Shown here in pieces: positions 1 through 8,200 of a stretch of DNA of 41,014 bases. Source of the stretch: Bacillota bacterium. Lineage in GTDB: Bacteria; Bacillota; Clostridia; Lachnospirales; Lachnospiraceae. The DNA lies in the NCBI GenBank assembly GCA_023458035.1, contig JAEXAX010000010.1, forward strand, positions 1-41,014. The letters run 5' to 3'. Position numbers and translations under genes: made by a program. The stretch's first letter is position 1, and the number at the start of each line of letters is the position of its first letter. The notes beneath the pieces are model-generated. The model did no database searches. It was given only the letters and a program-made list of their open reading frames with translations, and was not told the DNA's origin.

Positions 1-1
1 G

Positions 2-178
2 GATAAGCCGACACCGGATGAGCCTGACAAGCCGACGCCGGATAAGCCGGATAAGCCGACACCGGATAAGCCGGATAAGCCGGATAAGCCGACACCGGAT
101 AAGCCGGACAAGCCGACGCCGAACGAACCAAATCAGCCGACGCCGAATGAGCCGAATGAGCCGAATCAGCCGAATCCG
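2..178 (+). repeat. Proline-rich tandem repeats (DKP / TPDKP, then NEP / NQP)
   Basis: Short direct repeats of 9 and 15 bases based on gataagccg and acaccggataagccg run from the window edge to about position 178. They keep the frame of the surface protein. The first part is D/K/P (alternating charge), the last part is N/E/Q/P. This is typical of a rigid wall-spanning stalk. Such arrays change copy number easily. Confidence 0.85.
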
Positions 179-319
179 AGCGATTCCGGAGATACGCCTA
201 AAAATGCTCCTAAAACAGGGGATGCAAGTCCTTTATGGAGCTATGCCATGCTTATGGGGATATCGGCTTTGTTAGTCAGTGTTACCATTATTAAAAGAAG
301 AAAGCCTTCTCGTATATAA
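2..319 (+). CDS. C-terminal part of a sortase-anchored, proline-rich surface protein (5' end outside window)
   Basis: The reading frame is open from the window edge and stops at TAA 317-319. It encodes a wall-spanning DKP/TPDKP/NEP/NQP repeat region of about 59 residues. After a short linker comes a sorting signal: APKTG (an LPXTG variant with Ala in place of Leu), a hydrophobic stretch of about 20 residues starting at SPLWSYAMLMG, and a basic tail KRRKPSRI. In Gram-positive bacteria sortase cleaves between T and G of such a motif and links the protein to peptidoglycan. The exported N-terminal domain lies outside the window, so its function cannot be read. The frame is supported by the intact sorting signal and by the repeat periodicity in this frame only. 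Confidence 0.85.
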   Translation, partial: DKPTPDEPDKPTPDKPDKPTPDKPDKPDKPTPDKPDKPTPNEPNQPTPNEPNEPNQPNPSDSGDTPKNAPKTGDASPLWSYAMLMGISALLVSVTIIKRRKPSRI

Positions 320-432
320 GAGTCTGAAATTACCTTAAAGCAAATTTAACGGCAGATTGCAGATATATGTAAAAAGGCGGGGTATAAAGACAAGTATAAG
401 AAGGCTTTAGAATGTACCCCTGAACGTAAAGC

Positions 433-471
433 AAAGAGCTGCTGATGCAAACAAGCATGAGCAGCTCTTTT
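433..471 (+). terminator. Rho-independent terminator after the surface protein gene
   Basis: A perfect 11-bp inverted repeat has arms 433-443 (AAAGAGCTGCT) and 460-470, with a 16-base loop that has its own small atgc/gcat pairing, and ends in a short T run. It lies about 115 bases after the surface protein stop and just ahead of the next gene. Confidence 0.75.
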
Positions 472-500
472 GGCATTAATAGAAGGGCGCAGGAGAGGAT

Positions 501-1079
501 ATGGGGAAGCTGGCAGGCTATATATTGATTATGAACATCAGCGGGTTTTTGAGCTATCTACTGAAGCTATGGTATGCTTCCCGTAAAAGCGGGAAGCAAA
601 GTGATAAAGCGGTGATGGCCGTAGCCATGGCCGGCGGATCGATCGGTGTATTGCTGGCTGTTTTTTTAGTTGACCGAAAAACCAAAAAAGAAAACATGAT
701 GGTACGAGTTTTTGCCATCTGCGTACTGATCATTCAGACCATTGTTCTGTTAATGATCCGGGGGTGTCGGGCCGATACCCTTTCCTTCGCAATCTGGAAG
801 CCTTTTATCGGCAATCGGATATTATGGATTTATCTGGCTGCGATCAATTTTATCAGCTTTGCGGTATACGCCATTGACAAGGTCAACGCGGCGGCCGGGA
901 AGCGGCGGATCAGGATCATTACGCTGCTTGGTCTGGCTTGCCTGGGCGGCTCCGTCGGGGCATTGTTGGCCATGTATTTGCTGCGTCACAAGACGAAGAA
1001 AAATTATTTCACCAGCGGCATTTTGTTGATTATGCTCACCCATCTGGTGCTGCTGTTTTATTTTGTGAATTTCGGCTGA
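501..1079 (+). CDS. Membrane protein with two tandem DUF1294 modules
   Basis: A 192-residue, strongly hydrophobic protein. Residues about 112-175 fit DUF1294: a first membrane helix with an AIDK motif, a basic KRRIR segment, a GGSVGALLAMYLLRHKTKK helix-to-loop motif, and a last helix. Residues about 10-66 repeat the same pattern (YLLKLWYASRK, GGSIGVLLAVFLVDRKTKK) but have lost the DK pair, so the gene looks like an old internal duplication. Single-module DUF1294 proteins are roughly 90-130 residues. The start is fixed by AGGAG at 491-495, five bases before ATG. Function of the family is unknown. The gene stands alone between two terminator-like hairpins. Confidence 0.8.
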   Translation: MGKLAGYILIMNISGFLSYLLKLWYASRKSGKQSDKAVMAVAMAGGSIGVLLAVFLVDRKTKKENMMVRVFAICVLIIQTIVLLMIRGCRADTLSFAIWKPFIGNRILWIYLAAINFISFAVYAIDKVNAAAGKRRIRIITLLGLACLGGSVGALLAMYLLRHKTKKNYFTSGILLIMLTHLVLLFYFVNFG

Positions 1080-1094
1080 GGCGGCAAAGGTAAA

Positions 1095-1122
1095 AGGAGA
1101 ACAGATTAAAATCCATTCTCCT
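1095..1122. terminator. Possible bidirectional terminator between convergent genes
   Basis: A 7-bp inverted repeat AGGAGAA/TTCTCCT (1095-1101 and 1116-1122) sits between the DUF1294 gene and the convergent ABC gene. T-rich sequence follows on both strands (TTTT directly on the minus strand; a T6 run about 10 bases further on the plus strand). The stem is short, so this is a weak call. Confidence 0.45.
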
Positions 1123-1135
1123 CTTAGTACATTTT

Positions 1136-2854
1136 TTAATATACATATTCTTCCGTTAATCTTGATTTTTCTACCATAGATGCATATAATTCGGAGGTTT
1201 TCAGAAGCTCGCCATGCACTCCCTCAGAATCCAGCCTTCCATCATTCATTACGATAATCTTGTTCGCTTTTTCGATGGATTTTAATCTATGAGAAATAAT
1301 GATAACTGTCTTATTCTCAATTAGCTTATTGATACTTTCTTGAATTTCCATTTCGTTTTCAACATCAAGAGAAGCTGATATTTCATCCAGCAGAATGATC
1401 GGCGCATTCTTTAAGAAGGCTCTTGCAATAGAAATTCTCTGACGTTCTCCGCCTGATAATTTGGAGCCGTTTTCACCGATTATTGTGTCATAGCCATTTG
1501 GAAGCTTTTCAATAATTTCATCAACATTGGCCATTTTGGCCGCTGCCAGCACTTCTTCATCACTGGCATCTTTTCTTCCCATTCGTATGTTGTCCATAAC
1601 CGAGCAATCGAAAAGCTCAACTTTTTGAAAAACGATCGACATTTTATCAAATAAAGACTTGGTACTAATGGTTTTAATATCGGTTCCGCCGATTGTGATG
1701 CTTCCCTTATCATAGTCATAAAGTCTTGAGATCAGTCTCAGCGTAGTGGTTTTGCCGCAACCGGATGGACCTACAATAGCAGTTACTTCATTTTGCTTTG
1801 CCACAAAAGAAATATCTTTAATGACTTTATTATCACCATATTGGAATTCCACATGATCAAATTTTACATCAAAGCCGGTTAGATCTGTATCCTCTCCTAT
1901 TTGGACGGGCTCGGCTTTTAATTCGCCTATACGCTTAAAGCTGTCTTCAAAAAAGAATATCATCAGGATATATTCTGAAACTGCCGCAAATTGATGGGAA
2001 ATCGTTGTGGCCGCCATTAAATATCCCACATAGTACAGAATATTCACAGAACCGGAGATATAAAGGGCTGCGCCCACCGTGGCTGTCAGAACAGGCGCCA
2101 AATAAGGCAACACGCCAATGAGTAGAGCTGTAAAGCCAAGCGTCAATTCAGACTTAATATGAATTTTCTCGGTATCTTCGAGCTTTTTGGTAACATCCGT
2201 CCGCCATTTATCCTGCATGGAGTAGCTCTTGATCTCCTGCTGCATTTCAAAGGCTTCCTGGAATGCGTTGGAATTTTCCAAAAGCTTTTGGTAGTATTTT
2301 TTAACACCTCGCTGCTGTAATTTCTTTGACAGTATCATGACAATAAAGCCAAGCCAGATCGGAACCGTAACCGTCAGGCCCAAAATTAAGTTTGATGCAC
2401 ACATTAACACCGTCATCAGGGTAAAGAATGCCGCAAAACCGATGCCGGCAGGAAGGGCATGAGAAATGGTTATTTCGATATTACTTACATCCATCATAAC
2501 CGTCTGCGAAAGATCCGATAAATTATGGGTGGAAAAATATGAAAGAGGCAGCTCTTTGAGCTTCTTTGCCAAATCCAATCTGAGCTGAGTGCTCTCATCA
2601 TAGGTAACATCATATGTAAGCTTATATTCTCGTGCCAAAATCAAAAACATCAGCAAAGCGATGACCGCTAAAATCCCCATATAAAATATGGTAGCTCGCA
2701 TATTTCCGTTTAGCAGATCCTGCAAGAAGAAAAAAGTCAACATCGGCGGCCATATGAAAGAGAAAAATTTTAAGAATGACCATCTGGATGCTCTGAGGGT
2801 ATTTGTAATACCTTTTTCACTCAGACCAAAATATTTTTTTAATTTATTTTTCAT
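1136..2854 (-). CDS. ABC half-transporter (membrane domain fused to ATPase), second subunit of a heterodimer
   Basis: About 572 residues: a six-helix exporter-type membrane domain (roughly residues 20-310) followed by an ATPase domain. The ATPase shows Walker A GPSGCGKTT, signature LSGGERQR, Walker B IILLDE with D-loop SASLDVENE, and the switch histidine in ISHRLKS. The start is ATG at 2852-2854: GGAGG lies 8 bases upstream, and the ATG overlaps the TAA stop of the preceding gene (TAATG). An upstream in-frame GTG at 2869 would bury that ribosome site and is less likely. As last gene of the TetR-ECF operon it should pair with the preceding half-transporter. Fold relatives include drug exporters and YbtP/YbtQ-type siderophore importers; direction and substrate cannot be decided from sequence. 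Confidence 0.9.
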   Translation of the reverse strand: MKNKLKKYFGLSEKGITNTLRASRWSFLKFFSFIWPPMLTFFFLQDLLNGNMRATIFYMGILAVIALLMFLILAREYKLTYDVTYDESTQLRLDLAKKLKELPLSYFSTHNLSDLSQTVMMDVSNIEITISHALPAGIGFAAFFTLMTVLMCASNLILGLTVTVPIWLGFIVMILSKKLQQRGVKKYYQKLLENSNAFQEAFEMQQEIKSYSMQDKWRTDVTKKLEDTEKIHIKSELTLGFTALLIGVLPYLAPVLTATVGAALYISGSVNILYYVGYLMAATTISHQFAAVSEYILMIFFFEDSFKRIGELKAEPVQIGEDTDLTGFDVKFDHVEFQYGDNKVIKDISFVAKQNEVTAIVGPSGCGKTTTLRLISRLYDYDKGSITIGGTDIKTISTKSLFDKMSIVFQKVELFDCSVMDNIRMGRKDASDEEVLAAAKMANVDEIIEKLPNGYDTIIGENGSKLSGGERQRISIARAFLKNAPIILLDEISASLDVENEMEIQESINKLIENKTVIIISHRLKSIEKANKIIVMNDGRLDSEGVHGELLKTSELYASMVEKSRLTEEYVY

Positions 2855-4596
2855 TACCCTATCCTCCACTCATTGGCTCTGTTAAATAAATCTTGAAATC
2901 TTCTGTATTTGGTTTCACCTATCATCAAGTCCTTATGAGAACCGCGCTCAATGACAGTACCATTTTCTATAACCAAGATTTCATCTACATTTCTGATACT
3001 TGAAAGTCTATGAGCAATCATGATTACGGTTTTTCCTGTCATCAGAGTGGAGAAAGCTTTTTGAACTTCATATTCATTTTCAGGATCGCTGGCAGCGCTG
3101 GCCTCATCTAAAACTATGATAGGAGCGTCCTTCAAAATAGCTCTGGCAATTGCTATTCGCTGTATCTCGCCGCCCGATAAATGCACACCCTCCGCGCCGA
3201 TCACCGTATTTTCTCTGCTCTCAAATTTATCCAGGATATTGTTGCACATGGCAAGCTCAAGTGCCTTCATTACCTCTTCACGAGTGCTTTCAGGCTTTCC
3301 TATCCTGACATTCTCATAAATGCTGGTTTTAAATAATTTAGAATGCTGGAACACAAACGCAATATTTTTCTCGAGAGCCTTGCCGGTGTATTCCCGGATA
3401 TCTCTGCCGCCGATTTTTAAGTTTCCTCCGGTTACCGGATAAAAGCCGGACAAAAGCTTGGCAATCGTTGATTTGCCGCCGCCGGATGAACCGACAAGAG
3501 CATATTTTTTTCCGGCAGAAAGCTTCAGATTGAAATCCCTCAGGACACTTACGCCTTCCTCATACTCAAAACTAACATGATCAAATTCAATATCGAAGCT
3601 GCTGATCTCGGAGATCTTACCGTTTTCCAGTTTATTTTTATCCATTTCGCCAAACAAGGCATCTAATCTGTCGACAGCATCCTTGCCCAGTTGGAAGTTC
3701 TTGCTAAAGAACATAATTTTAATAAAGGCATTGTTGAGAAGCCCCACAAAGGATATAAAGAAAACCACCATGCTGATAATCTCACCGAGCATGACGCCTG
3801 CTCCGGCCTGCCGAATGGCAATGGCAATGATGACAGCGCCGAAGCTCATCAGACCGCATTGATAAGCCACAAAGGGGATCCGGCACATTTGGCACTGCCT
3901 GTTAACGATTTCTGAATAATGGATTATGGACCGGTATAATTTTTCAAAGGATTCAATCACCATATCAAAACTTTTGATAACCTGAATGCCTCTTACATAT
4001 TCAACGGTTTCGGAGTTTATATCCTCAAGAGCATCCATATAGTCCTTCATCATAGAGCTGTCAGCATACATAAATTTGAAGCATATGAGAGCGAATATGA
4101 TACCGCCCACGATAAGCATTCCTATATACACATTTGCTGCAAAGGCAAAGCCGATCACGCAAATGGGAAATAAAACAGCGTTGACAGAATCGGGCAGTAT
4201 ATGAGCAATGATCGTGTGGGTATTGCCAGAATTATCATCTATCGTCTTTCTGGTTTTTCCTGACGGATTCATATCAAAGAAAGAAAAAGACGCATCGAGA
4301 AGATGATTTAGACCTCTTTTTTTCATATTTGTTTCCAGTCTGAATGCAAATATATGACTGCCGCCGAGAGCAAGGAAATATGTAAGTGCATAAGCCAGAG
4401 TCGTTCCCAGTATTATATATGAATACTTGGCGATAACATCCGGATCGCTTGTTGATGTAATCTCCTTTAATAGAAGCAGAAAATAATAATAAGGCACAAA
4501 GGATAAAATGGTGGCAACCGCTGACATAATAAGGGCTGTTATCATAAAACCATTTCGTTCTTTGGCGTAACTGAATAATCGTTTGAATGTATCCAT
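2854..4596 (-). CDS. ABC half-transporter (membrane domain fused to ATPase), first subunit of a heterodimer
   Basis: A 580-residue protein with exporter-type transmembrane domain (about residues 15-310) and ATPase domain. Visible motifs are Walker A GSSGGGKST, signature LSGGEIQR, Walker B IIVLDEAS followed by D-loop SAASDPENE, and AHRLSS with the switch His. The DPENE D-loop is reminiscent of the YbtP/YbtQ/Irt group of exporter-fold importers (recalled family knowledge, not a search). GGGGG lies shortly before the ATG. The stop overlaps the start of the next subunit by one base, which implies translational coupling and a 1:1 heterodimer. Substrate unknown; operon context with an ECF importer suggests a metallophore, porphyrin or other small molecule, or its detoxification. 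Confidence 0.9.
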   Translation of the reverse strand: MDTFKRLFSYAKERNGFMITALIMSAVATILSFVPYYYFLLLLKEITSTSDPDVIAKYSYIILGTTLAYALTYFLALGGSHIFAFRLETNMKKRGLNHLLDASFSFFDMNPSGKTRKTIDDNSGNTHTIIAHILPDSVNAVLFPICVIGFAFAANVYIGMLIVGGIIFALICFKFMYADSSMMKDYMDALEDINSETVEYVRGIQVIKSFDMVIESFEKLYRSIIHYSEIVNRQCQMCRIPFVAYQCGLMSFGAVIIAIAIRQAGAGVMLGEIISMVVFFISFVGLLNNAFIKIMFFSKNFQLGKDAVDRLDALFGEMDKNKLENGKISEISSFDIEFDHVSFEYEEGVSVLRDFNLKLSAGKKYALVGSSGGGKSTIAKLLSGFYPVTGGNLKIGGRDIREYTGKALEKNIAFVFQHSKLFKTSIYENVRIGKPESTREEVMKALELAMCNNILDKFESRENTVIGAEGVHLSGGEIQRIAIARAILKDAPIIVLDEASAASDPENEYEVQKAFSTLMTGKTVIMIAHRLSSIRNVDEILVIENGTVIERGSHKDLMIGETKYRRFQDLFNRANEWRIG

Positions 4597-4620
4597 TTTA
4601 ATTCCCCCTAAATGTTGTAT

Positions 4621-5208
4621 TTAATTTTCCTTAAAATGCTTCTTTAAAATCAAGTAACCGATATAAACTCCTATCACAGCAAGGACAAATACGATCACAG
4701 TGTTTATCAATCCCCAGGTTCCGGCAGTATACTTGATCATCGCATCCATATCTTCCGGTTTTTGGCCTCGTTTGATCCAGCTGCTTCTATAGCTTTCGAC
4801 AAAAAAGAGAGACGGGATAATTGCTCCCCAAGCCTGTCCGACGTGCATGAGAGCTGAGGCAACAGCAACCCTGCCGGCGCCGGGCTTAGCCGTCCGTGAA
4901 GCGAGGAGATCTGCAATGACAGCCATAGTAACTGATGTGATGAGCCATGGCAGATAACCGCCGCCCATGAGAGCAAACAACCCCATCACAAACAAAGTAA
5001 ATATGGTAAATTGCCACATCTTCCCCACTTTTCGTGACATAAAGTAAATAATGGTACCGGCAAATATGCTGCAGATCCCCGGGCTGATAGCATGTCCAAA
5101 GGCGCCGAGCGGTGCGATTAAAGCCATACATAAAAAATATAGTACCATGTAGATAGCAGTCAAAAGTGCTATTAGCAAGATGTCCTTGATCTTAAGGTTA
5201 TGATTCAT
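4621..5208 (-). CDS. ECF transporter S component, Trep_Strep / MptD type
   Basis: A 195-residue membrane protein with about six hydrophobic helices (for example LLIALLTAIYMVLYFL near residues 11-26 and LINTVIVFVLAVIGVYIGYL near the end). The pattern matches the Trep_Strep family of putative substrate-binding S components that occur next to EcfA/EcfT genes. S components capture the substrate and deliver it through EcfT and the ATPases. GGAGG is 6 bases from the ATG. The start overlaps the end of the ATPase gene by 11 bases. Ligand of this family is unknown to me and not readable from sequence. Confidence 0.8.
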   Translation of the reverse strand: MNHNLKIKDILLIALLTAIYMVLYFLCMALIAPLGAFGHAISPGICSIFAGTIIYFMSRKVGKMWQFTIFTLFVMGLFALMGGGYLPWLITSVTMAVIADLLASRTAKPGAGRVAVASALMHVGQAWGAIIPSLFFVESYRSSWIKRGQKPEDMDAMIKYTAGTWGLINTVIVFVLAVIGVYIGYLILKKHFKEN

Positions 5209-6709
5209 AATAAGCCTCCATTTCTTTATAAATAGTATTTAATTTTTCAATATTACCATCCTCTAAATAAAATTTATCGCAGATACTTCCGTCTTTAAGG
5301 TAGACGATCGTATCGCTCACCTGTCTTATAAATTCATAATCATGGGAAATAATAATGATGGTCCTGTCCTTTTTTAATCGTTCTATCATTTCAATGACTC
5401 GCGCCATGGAAGCCTGATCAAGACCGCTGGTGGGCTCGTCAAAAATGATGATTTGATTATTGCTGACCATACTGATCGCCATCTGAAGTCGCTGCTTTTC
5501 GCCGCCGCTTAAGCTTTGAGGATGGTGGTCTTTCAGTCGGTCTAAATTCAACAGCTCTAAGGCGAGCATATTTTCTGCAGAGTTTTTTCGGGTGATTTCC
5601 AGTTCTTTTAAGCAGGTAGCGCCAAAGAGCTGGAAGTCTGCATCCTGTAGGATATAAAGAGCCCGGATGGAATTTGCTTTACGAGCGCCGCTCTTTTCAT
5701 CAAAGGCTGTAATAGTGCCATCATAGTTTTTTACGGCGCCGCTGATAAGCTCTGCCAAGGTGGTCTTCCCGACTCCGTTAATGCCGACGATCGTAGTAGC
5801 TTCATGTTTATTAACCTCCAAATTTATATCTTTTAAGATGTTCTTATAGGTCAGATGCTCAATTTTTAAGCCTATTTCTGTTGTTTTGCAAATTTTGCGC
5901 CGGCCGTAGTCGGAATGAAATAAATCCGAACTTCTGTTTCTATACGCACTGTTAAGAAACGACTGCTCTGTTTCAAAGCAAAGCACTGTCTTATTTTCAA
6001 TCAACAAAAACTTGTCAACCATTCCCTGAAGATAAAAGTATCTATGATCGGCAACGATTACGGTTTTGCCTTGCTTTTTCAAAGTCTTAAGCTGCTTTCT
6101 GAGGCGCATCGCATTTCCGTAATCAAGATTTGCAGAGGGTTCATCAAAAATTATGACCTTAGGGTTCATAATCAAAACAGTCAATAGCGCTATCAGCTGA
6201 CGCTCGCCGGACGACATTCCGAAGAGGCTTCGGTCTTGCAAATGAGCCACCTTAAATTCATCTATGATCGAATGTAGGCGGCATACCATTTCTTTCTTGG
6301 GAAAACCATAATTTTCCATGGCAAAAACCAATTCTGCCGTAGTGTCTGTGGTGAAAAACTGACTTCTGGGATTTTGAAATACATTCCCTAAAATCAGACT
6401 TCGCTCAGCAATCGTCAAGTTTTGTCGTCCGTCAATTAGGACCTCGCCTTCCAGTTCGCCTTCAATTACTTCGGGGATGATTCCGTTCAAAATATTCAGC
6501 AAGGTCGATTTGCCTGAACCGCTTTTGCCATTGATAAAAATGATACTGCCTTCATCAATCGAAAAATTAACATCCTGTAGGGCACGCTTCTCACAACCTT
6601 CATATGTAAAATTCACATGTTTAAATTCTATGATCTTTGGTTTCATATTACTTATGCTTTCTTTCCTGTCGGTGTAATAAGTTTGTTTGCGGGCTGTTTT
6701 TTCGAGCAT
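5198..6709 (-). CDS. Fused double ATPase of an ECF-type importer (EcfA-EcfA')
   Basis: About 503 residues with two complete ABC ATPase domains. Domain 1 (about 26-245) has Walker A GKSGSGKST at 61-69, a signature variant MSSGERQ at 165-171 and Walker B VIIFDEP at 185-191. Domain 2 (about 280-490) has Walker A GINGVGKTT at 309-317, LSGGEKQ at 400-406, Walker B IIIFDEP at 420-426 and ISHDYEF as switch region. It replaces the separate EcfA and EcfA' subunits. Six bases separate it from the EcfT stop. The start is uncertain: ATG at 6709 has only a weak ribosome site, while ATG at 6646 (MKPKIIEF) begins right at the conserved domain but also lacks a good one. Confidence 0.88.
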   Translation of the reverse strand: MLEKTARKQTYYTDRKESISNMKPKIIEFKHVNFTYEGCEKRALQDVNFSIDEGSIIFINGKSGSGKSTLLNILNGIIPEVIEGELEGEVLIDGRQNLTIAERSLILGNVFQNPRSQFFTTDTTAELVFAMENYGFPKKEMVCRLHSIIDEFKVAHLQDRSLFGMSSGERQLIALLTVLIMNPKVIIFDEPSANLDYGNAMRLRKQLKTLKKQGKTVIVADHRYFYLQGMVDKFLLIENKTVLCFETEQSFLNSAYRNRSSDLFHSDYGRRKICKTTEIGLKIEHLTYKNILKDINLEVNKHEATTIVGINGVGKTTLAELISGAVKNYDGTITAFDEKSGARKANSIRALYILQDADFQLFGATCLKELEITRKNSAENMLALELLNLDRLKDHHPQSLSGGEKQRLQMAISMVSNNQIIIFDEPTSGLDQASMARVIEMIERLKKDRTIIIISHDYEFIRQVSDTIVYLKDGSICDKFYLEDGNIEKLNTIYKEMEAYYES

Positions 6710-6715
6710 GTGCGG

Positions 6716-7390
6716 CTATATAAGTCCTGATATAATCGCGCCATAGCTCATCGCTAAAAGAGAAAAGGTAAGATAATCGATGAGGGTAAAGCCGTGATTA
6801 AAATAAGAGGTGCGCCTCTTTGCTGCGCTGATTCCTTTCGTCAAGCCCGCGGATGTTAATTCATTGCTTAACGCAACACATCTAAACAGCTGCGGAACCA
6901 TCATGTATTCAAAAGTTCTGATGGGATGAAGGACAGAAAATTTAACGCCACGTATGTTCATAGCCTTTTTTATCAGTTTAAATTCGCGGTAAAAGGTGGG
7001 GACATATCTGAGCGTAACGGTAAGCCCGATGATAAACATCTTCGGAAGTCTTAATTTTTGCAAAGCGGACACCACTTCAGAAGACTTGTATTCACTAATT
7101 AAAACTGCAGCAAGGGAAAAACTCGGCGTAAATAGGAGCATCATACGAAACCAGGCGCTCAAAAACCGATTGTTTATATAGGTTTCACTTAAGATATAGA
7201 CTGCTAAAAAAATCCCGATTGTTATACCAATTTTCAGCATTCGTTTCACATTACCGGATACCAGCAAAACAAAAAAGGCGATTAAAAATGTAAGAGCCAC
7301 CATTTTATCCGACGGAAAAAGAGAGCACATGGTGGGCAGCATGGCATTTATGATAATGATTGTAAGGGCATCAAATCTAAGTCTATTCAT
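6716..7390 (-). CDS. ECF transporter transmembrane component EcfT
   Basis: About 224 residues, with hydrophobic helices in the first 120 residues and a cytoplasmic coupling region. The first coupling motif is visible as AMNIRG; the second is degenerate (ELTSAGLTKG instead of the usual Ala-Arg-Gly form). EcfT couples the two ATPases to the S component. ATG at 7388-7390 is chosen because GGAGG lies 6 bases upstream; an in-frame TTG six bases earlier would sit too close to it. The start overlaps the end of the regulator gene by eight bases, so the two are co-transcribed. Confidence 0.85.
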   Translation of the reverse strand: MNRLRFDALTIIIINAMLPTMCSLFPSDKMVALTFLIAFFVLLVSGNVKRMLKIGITIGIFLAVYILSETYINNRFLSAWFRMMLLFTPSFSLAAVLISEYKSSEVVSALQKLRLPKMFIIGLTVTLRYVPTFYREFKLIKKAMNIRGVKFSVLHPIRTFEYMMVPQLFRCVALSNELTSAGLTKGISAAKRRTSYFNHGFTLIDYLTFSLLAMSYGAIISGLI

Positions 7391-8042
7391 CGACAACCTC
7401 CGGTTGGCCTTGGTCGGCTCTTATCCTGCAAATACTATTCCATGCGCAACATTGACCGTAAAACATCAATTTAACCATTTTTACCGCTTCTTCATAGCTG
7501 TATTTATGGCTGATTACTTCAAATAAAGGGGTCAGCCCCATTGTGCAAAAAATATGCAGCTCTCTTTCTGAAAAGGGATTCTTGATCTTTTTTCTGTCTT
7601 CCAGCGCTTTAATGAACCTTTTGGTACCCGTAATCTCCATATCGACAAAAAACTCTTGAATGCGTTCATACTTTGTACCCTGACTGCAGTTAAACATTAA
7701 GTCGAAGATATCATAGTGTTCATATATATACTCCAGTATGAGAATTCCGGCAGTGGAGTCCTCATCGATATAACAATTTGGCTTATTTGTAATAGTGTCT
7801 AAATTATTTAAAGCCAGGGTCAGCTCTTTGTTATATAGCTCAACGGCGCCGTTTAGAGTCGGCTCCACGAGAGCTTCAAACAAAGCGGATTTAGATTCAA
7901 AATATCTGTAAAGAGCACCTACTGTAAGGCCGGCTTCCTTTGCTATGGCGCGCATAGAAGTCTTTTCAAAACCATTTTCCAAAAAAAATTTTTTGGCGCT
8001 TTTAAGGATGGAATTTTTGCTGAGGGTTTTATTTCTGGACAC
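7383..8042 (-). CDS. TetR/AcrR-family transcriptional regulator, first gene of the ECF-ABC operon
   Basis: A 219-residue protein. The N-terminal helix-turn-helix is clear: AKKFFLENGFEKTSMRAIAKEAG followed by VGALYRYFESKSALFEALVE, the usual TetR recognition helix and its Y-x-F-x-s-K end (residues about 12-60). The C-terminal ligand domain is not recognisable, which is normal for the family. Start codon is GTG at 8040-8042, with AAAGGAG six bases upstream. Position at the head of the operon and two matching palindromes upstream suggest autoregulation, with release by the transporter substrate. That link is inference. Confidence 0.88.
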   Translation of the reverse strand: MSRNKTLSKNSILKSAKKFFLENGFEKTSMRAIAKEAGLTVGALYRYFESKSALFEALVEPTLNGAVELYNKELTLALNNLDTITNKPNCYIDEDSTAGILILEYIYEHYDIFDLMFNCSQGTKYERIQEFFVDMEITGTKRFIKALEDRKKIKNPFSERELHIFCTMGLTPLFEVISHKYSYEEAVKMVKLMFYGQCCAWNSICRIRADQGQPEVVDE

Positions 8043-8095
8043 ACTATACTCCTTTCCAAGCCAATCAAAATCTATTTGGCAAGCAAACGTTTTGC

Positions 8096-8111
8096 GTTAG
8101 TGTTCACTAAC
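8096..8111. promoter_or_regulatory. Operator-like palindrome 1 (GTTAGTG-TT-CACTAAC)
   Basis: A 16-base palindrome with 7-bp arms and a 2-base centre lies 54 bases upstream of the TetR start codon. Size and form suit a TetR-family dimer. A second copy with the same outer GTTAG...CTAAC halves and same length is at 8201-8216. Confidence 0.65.
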
Positions 8112-8120
8112 TTGCTAATA

Positions 8121-8154
8121 TAAATATAATCGGGACAAAGCCCGATTATATTTA
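8121..8154. promoter_or_regulatory. Perfect 14-bp inverted repeat between the two operators
   Basis: Arms TAAATATAATCGGG (8121-8134) and its exact complement (8141-8154) flank a 6-base loop. Each arm carries TATAAT, so a -10 box is present on both strands, at 8125-8130 (plus) and 8145-8150 (minus). It could be a promoter core, an attenuator-like hairpin or another protein site. No convincing -35 box was found with normal spacing. Confidence 0.55.
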
Positions 8155-8169
8155 TTCTCAGTGATAACA

Positions 8170-8186
8170 TTCACAAATTTTGTGAA
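8170..8186. promoter_or_regulatory. 17-base palindrome TTCACAAA-T-TTTGTGAA
   Basis: Perfect 8-bp arms around a single central base, between the two TetR-type palindromes. The TGTGA-N-TCACA-like form also resembles sites of the Crp/Fnr group in a compressed version, but the spacer is too short for a standard Crp box. Role unknown. Confidence 0.45.
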
Positions 8187-8200
8187 CAGTGTTTATTACT

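Noticed and set aside
2..178. CRISPR-like array suggested by the short repeats at the left end
   Set aside because: Repeats are 9-15 bases, contiguous without spacers, and in frame with a sortase-anchored protein.
320..432. Open stretch of about 30 codons reading RQIADICKKAGYKDKYKK and on to a TGA at about 443
   Set aside because: It has no start codon or ribosome site, begins right after a TAA, and runs into the terminator stem. It could be a gene remnant, but nothing supports a product.
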